From: UMGS1590 sp963558655
GTDB taxonomy: Bacteria; Bacillota; Peptococcia; Peptococcales; Peptococcaceae
Assembly: GCA_963558655.1 (NCBI GenBank)
Contig: CAUWHJ010000008.1
Coordinates: 1 to 64,000 of the forward strand
Direction: 5' to 3'
DNA: 64,000 bases
The notes beneath the pieces were generated by a model. It saw nothing but the letters and a program-made list of their open reading frames with translations, had not been told where the DNA came from and did no database searches. The translations under genes and the position numbers were made by a program. The first letter of the stretch is position 1; each line of letters starts with the position of its first letter. Below are positions 60,425-64,000 of the stretch, piece after piece.

Positions 60425-61894
60425 GTGGCTACCGGTCTTGGGACCAAGCTATCATGGAGCTATGTGCTGATTAGCCTGATTTCCGTGTTCATCATGGGCG
60501 GGCTTTTCTGTTTTGCGCTCTTTCAGTACTATATTTCCGGTATTGAACAAACGTTAGTCAACAATGCGGGCGCCAGTGCTTCTATGGTTGACCGCTATGC
60601 ACCGGCTGGCGATATCGACGACAAGTTGCAGTTCATTTTTGAGAACTTTGACAGCCAGGAAAAAGCATTGATTGAAGTATATGACACCAACGGCGATTTT
60701 CTTATCAATAACATTGGCGAAACAGAAAATGGTGCCACAGAATTGACAGAGGATTATGATGCGGCTGTTGCGGGTGAAATTGATTCATGGCGTGGCCGTA
60801 CAAATACCAATGAATCCATCATGTCTGTTTCGGTACCTGTTTACGATGGCAAAAAAGTGGTCGGCGTTTTGCGTTATGTGTCCAGCTTGTCGATGGTGTA
60901 TACGCTGCTTAAATCCAATTTCCTTGCCGTTTTTTCAATCGGCATTATCATATTGGGGGCTGCTGCCATTATTGGTCGCCTGATGAGCGGATTGATTTTG
61001 AAACCGATTCGCAACCTCATTCGTGTTACTCAGGAAATCTCTAAAGGAAACCTGAACGCCAAAGCAACGGTGTATAACAACGATGAAATTGGACAGTTGT
61101 CTCGTGCTATTAACCGTATGACAGACGAGATTGCCTTGTCAACAAAGACAAAGAACGATTTTATTTCCAGCATTTCTCATGAATTGCGTACACCGCTGAC
61201 CTCTATCAATGGCTGGGCGGAAACCATCGAAGATTCGCCGGACGATGTGGAAACCACCCGCATGGGTATGGAAATCATCTCGCGCGAAACCAAACGAATG
61301 ATACGCCTTGTCAACGACCTTCTGGATTTTTCCAAGCTGCAAGCACACCGCATTGAGTTGGAAAAAGAAAGCGTTTGGATGAACGGCTTTTTGGAAAGCC
61401 TGTATAATCAGTTTTTACCCCGCGCCAGCCAGGAAGACATTGCACTGCGTTTGCATTTGAGCAATACCGATGTGATGGTCATGGCAGATGAAAACAGACT
61501 GAGCCAGGTGTTTATCAACATCATGGACAATGCGTTCAAATTTGTTAAAGGCCGTGCTTATCCGGAAATCGTTATTCAGTCGCATATGTTGGACGATCAA
61601 ATTGTGGTGACGGTTGAGGACAATGGGCCGGGGATGTCCAGCGAAGAACTTTTGCGTGTCAAAGAAAAGTTCTACAAAGGCTCCAGCAAGCAGAGCGGCA
61701 CGGGGCTTGGTCTTTCCATTGCCAACGAAATCATCGCACTGCACGATGGCACCTTCTACATTGACAGCATTCGTGGCGTTGGCACGAAAGTGTCGGTGGT
61801 TTTGCCGTTTGAAGATTCCACCACCGATGAAGAAGACATTAACTTGCAAAGTCATCAGGAACTGGATGCGGAAACGTCTGAACAAGAATCATAA
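60425..61894 (+). CDS. Membrane sensor histidine kinase
   Basis: A 489-aa kinase: membrane segment ~8-30, an extracytoplasmic sensing domain of ~130 residues, a second segment ~165-185, HAMP, then the dimerisation domain with SHELRTPLTSINGW and the ATP-binding domain with N box NIMDNAFKF, G1 EDNGPGMS and G2 GTGLGLSIAN. The GTG at 60425 is preferred (GGGG at 60409-60412); TTG 60419 overlaps the regulator stop and is possible. A strong terminator follows. Confidence 0.93.
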   Translation: MATGLGTKLSWSYVLISLISVFIMGGLFCFALFQYYISGIEQTLVNNAGASASMVDRYAPAGDIDDKLQFIFENFDSQEKALIEVYDTNGDFLINNIGETENGATELTEDYDAAVAGEIDSWRGRTNTNESIMSVSVPVYDGKKVVGVLRYVSSLSMVYTLLKSNFLAVFSIGIIILGAAAIIGRLMSGLILKPIRNLIRVTQEISKGNLNAKATVYNNDEIGQLSRAINRMTDEIALSTKTKNDFISSISHELRTPLTSINGWAETIEDSPDDVETTRMGMEIISRETKRMIRLVNDLLDFSKLQAHRIELEKESVWMNGFLESLYNQFLPRASQEDIALRLHLSNTDVMVMADENRLSQVFINIMDNAFKFVKGRAYPEIVIQSHMLDDQIVVTVEDNGPGMSSEELLRVKEKFYKGSSKQSGTGLGLSIANEIIALHDGTFYIDSIRGVGTKVSVVLPFEDSTTDEEDINLQSHQELDAETSEQES

Positions 61895-61910
61895 AACTAA
61901 ACTGTGCTTG

Positions 61911-61946
61911 AACACCTCTTTGGCTTTTACCAAAGAGGTGTTTTTC
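61911..61946 (+). terminator. Rho-independent terminator after histidine kinase
   Basis: A 13-bp perfect stem (61911-61923 with 61930-61942), 6-base loop, five T. Confidence 0.95.
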
Positions 61947-62273
61947 TATGGGGAAAATCGTTAGAAAGATGAGTGGGAACCGAGCGATAAATAGACTTTA
62001 TTGATACAGAAAAGCGTGCTTGAAAACTGTTGTTTGACAGAAAGAAAGTAGTAGTTTAGGTGTGGTGCTTGCGAAAAATAAAAGAATAGAGAAGAAAATC
62101 TGTGCTTTAAGCTGTATATGCGTATAAAATGCCGCTGAATAGACTGTGTTTTAGTGCAAAAAGAGAGAAAGTTAAGAACGTGCATTAGCATTGGTTATTG
62201 ATCCATTAGAAAAAGTGTATTACAACAGATAAAAAAAATAAGTTCTGTTATAGCACAAAATTGCCTTTTAGGG

Positions 62274-62301
62274 TTGAATTATCCGAAAATATCGCTATAA
62301 T
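62274..62301 (+). promoter_or_regulatory. ilvB promoter
   Basis: TTGAAT (62274-62279), 16-base spacer, TATAAT (62296-62301), giving a leader of about 60 bases. Confidence 0.65.
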
Positions 62302-62366
62302 AGAGATAACGAAAGTGATTCCGCAAGCATTGTTATAAAGGTTAAGAAAAGAAGGTGTGCATAGAC

Positions 62367-64000
62367 GTGATTGGAGCAGATGTTTTATTAAAATGTCTTG
62401 AAAAGCAAGGCGTTGATTTGGTTTTTGGGTTGCCGGGGGGCGCAGTGATTCCGCTGTATGATCGCCTGAAGCATTTTAGTGTGAAACACATTTTGATGCG
62501 TCACGAACAAGGGGCGGTTCATGCTGCCGATGGTTATGCGCGCGCAACAGGCAAAGTTGGCGTTTGTTTTGCAACGAGCGGTCCTGGTGCTGCCAATATG
62601 ATGACAGGTTTGGGCACGGCGTCGATGGACTCCATTCCTTTGGTGATGATTAGTGGTCAGGTGGCCAGCTCTTTGCTTGGCAAGGACAGCTTCCAGGAAG
62701 CGTATGTGACAGGTATGGCAGATGCAGTAACAAAAGCCAGCGTGATGATTACAGATGCCAGCCAGATTCCGCAGGTGATTGCAGATGCGTTTTATATTGC
62801 GGCCAGTGGTCGTCCAGGACCGGTGTTGGTGGATATTCCAAAAGACCTTTTCACGCAGGATGTGAAAGATCCTGATTTAGATGCAGAGCCAACCGAACGC
62901 TACAAAAGAAAACTGAGAAATCCGGTCATCACGCGTGACCAAACACGTAAAGTGGCACATATGTTGATGGAAGCAGAACGTCCGCTGATTATTGTTGGCG
63001 GCGGTGTCAATACAACAGAAGCTGTGCAGAAAAACATTCTGACGGTGGTTGATAATCTCGATGTGCCTATTTGCCAAACCTTGATGGCCAATGGTGTCAT
63101 TCCTGGCGACCACAAGAATTTTGTAGGCATGGTGGGGATGCACGGCACCACCGATGGCAACTATGCCATTCAGCATTGCGATTTGCTGCTGGCAGTGGGA
63201 ATGCGTTTTGATGACCGTGTTACCAGCGATACAAGCCGTTTCTCCAAGAACTCTAAGAAAATTCATGTTGACATTGACTCGTCGGAAATAGGCAAGAATG
63301 TGTCGGTGGATTTTCCTATCGTTGGTGATGCAGGTGAATTTTTTGAACAGCTTGCACACGAAGCCGCCAATGAGTATGTAGAACATACTGCGTGGCGGCA
63401 GGAGATTGAAGCTCACTATCGGGCTTTGCGCCAGGGTGATCCGGATACGTTGCCACCAATGGAATTATGTGATGTCATCAATGCTGAGCTTGATGAAAAT
63501 ACGATTGTTGTTACCGATGTTGGGCAGCATCAGATGTGGTCGGCGCTGTTTCTGCATCCAAAAGGCCCTCGTCATTTTTTAACTTCAGGCGGTTTAGGCA
63601 CAATGGGTTATGGGCTGCCTGCGGCGATTGGTGCACAGTTTGGCGAAAAAGACAAACGTGTTGTTTTGATTACTGGCGATGGCAGTTTTCAGATGAACGA
63701 GCAGGAACTCTGTATTGTTAAAGAATTTTCTGTTCCGCTGAAGATTGTGATGTTTAACAATGGCTATCTTGGCATGGTGCGCCAGTGGCAGGAAATGTTT
63801 AACGATGCCAATTATGCGGCAACACCACTTGAAGTTGGGCCAAATTGGGAAAAACTGATGGATGCGTATGATATTCCATACGATCACATTGATACCCTGA
63901 ATGAAGCGAAGCAACGGCTTCCAGAATTGCTGCGTAAAGAAGGGCCAATGTTTATTGAATGTAAAATCAATAGATTGTCCAATGTTTATCCAATGATTCC
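62367..64000 (+). CDS. ilvB: Acetolactate synthase large subunit (3' end outside window)
   Basis: The frame stays open from GTG 62367 to the window end (544 codons seen). It is a thiamine-diphosphate enzyme making acetolactate or acetohydroxybutyrate for branched-chain amino acids. N-terminal VFGLPGGAVIPLYDRL and RHEQGAVHAADGYARA include the catalytic glutamate; the C-terminal ThDP motif is GDGSFQMNEQEL; the visible end, NVYPMIP, is close to the usual C-terminus, so only ~20 residues should be missing. GAAGG lies 11 bases before the GTG. ilvN or other biosynthesis genes are expected downstream. Confidence 0.95.
   Translation, partial: MIGADVLLKCLEKQGVDLVFGLPGGAVIPLYDRLKHFSVKHILMRHEQGAVHAADGYARATGKVGVCFATSGPGAANMMTGLGTASMDSIPLVMISGQVASSLLGKDSFQEAYVTGMADAVTKASVMITDASQIPQVIADAFYIAASGRPGPVLVDIPKDLFTQDVKDPDLDAEPTERYKRKLRNPVITRDQTRKVAHMLMEAERPLIIVGGGVNTTEAVQKNILTVVDNLDVPICQTLMANGVIPGDHKNFVGMVGMHGTTDGNYAIQHCDLLLAVGMRFDDRVTSDTSRFSKNSKKIHVDIDSSEIGKNVSVDFPIVGDAGEFFEQLAHEAANEYVEHTAWRQEIEAHYRALRQGDPDTLPPMELCDVINAELDENTIVVTDVGQHQMWSALFLHPKGPRHFLTSGGLGTMGYGLPAAIGAQFGEKDKRVVLITGDGSFQMNEQELCIVKEFSVPLKIVMFNNGYLGMVRQWQEMFNDANYAATPLEVGPNWEKLMDAYDIPYDHIDTLNEAKQRLPELLRKEGPMFIECKINRLSNVYPMI

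Larger units (their letters stand above)
61895..62366. other. Intergenic region before ilvB
   Basis: This 472-base AT-rich gap holds the histidine kinase terminator at its left end and the ilvB promoter at 62274. I looked for a T-box (leucine/valine specifier stem, GGTGG box and terminator) or a leader peptide with branched-chain codons and saw neither. No gene is supported between 61950 and 62270. Confidence 0.6.

Noticed and set aside
61946..62366. T-box or leader-peptide attenuator before ilvB
   Set aside because: No T-box bulge, specifier loop or terminator was found, and the promoter at 62274 leaves only ~60 bases of leader.

Overview
The window looks like chromosome from a member of the Bacillota (Firmicutes). 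The evidence is a ctsR-mcsA-clpC operon preceded by CtsR heptad boxes, a trmK-Nif3 pair, an mraZ-headed division cluster with a PASTA-type division PBP, and strong AGGAGG-type ribosome binding sites. The backbone has moderate GC. A Negativicutes-like anaerobe is my best guess, but nothing here fixes the class. No rRNA, tRNA, CRISPR array, transposase or integrase was recognised.

Layout. 1-7.1 kb is an AT-rich accessory block: a (CGCAT)11 repeat at the window edge; a LysR regulator, an alkaline-phosphatase-superfamily phosphodiesterase and a DASS-like anion permease; then an unknown trio (CxxC protein, orphan ABC ATPase, protein with an internal repeat). 7.4-14.2 kb is backbone: prfA-prmC-MFS exporter, a gph-like phosphatase, then radical SAM-EcsC-2-hydroxyacid dehydrogenase. 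14.3-29.3 kb is the division and cell-wall cluster: mraZ, rsmH, ftsL, ftsI, murF, mraY, murD, ftsW, murG, murC, ftsQ, ftsZ, with murE, murB and ftsA missing. 29.3-32.9 kb holds small membrane and envelope genes and an inserted AT-rich histidine-phosphatase gene. 33-38.7 kb carries uvrC and ctsR-mcsA-clpC (no mcsB). 38.8-43.8 kb is a second AT-rich phosphodiesterase-permease-LysR module, paralogous to the first. 43.8-47.2 kb has an M20 amidohydrolase, uppP, a metallophosphoesterase and ridA. 47.2-53.1 kb is cydABDC (cytochrome bd and its assembly exporter). 53.1-58.3 kb has pgeF, trmK, a Nif3 protein and a nitrate/taurine/thiamine-type ABC importer. 58.4-61.9 kb is a lipoprotein plus two-component system. 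62.4 kb to the end is ilvB, cut by the window edge.

Most interesting structure. Two AT-rich insertions have the same architecture. Each sits at the 3' end of a gene that faces a convergent neighbour, leaves that gene intact on one side, and has a second copy of the gene's 3' end on the other side. The phosphodiesterase module is flanked by about 61 bp of the amidohydrolase 3' end, 44 bp of it identical. The histidine-phosphatase gene is flanked by a decayed copy of the 3' end and terminator of an 83-aa gene. No recombinase is present in either. The paralogous regulator/phosphodiesterase/permease modules look like an uncharacterised uptake-and-hydrolysis system for an organic anion. All start choices rest on visible ribosome binding sites; family calls rest on motif reading without database searches.
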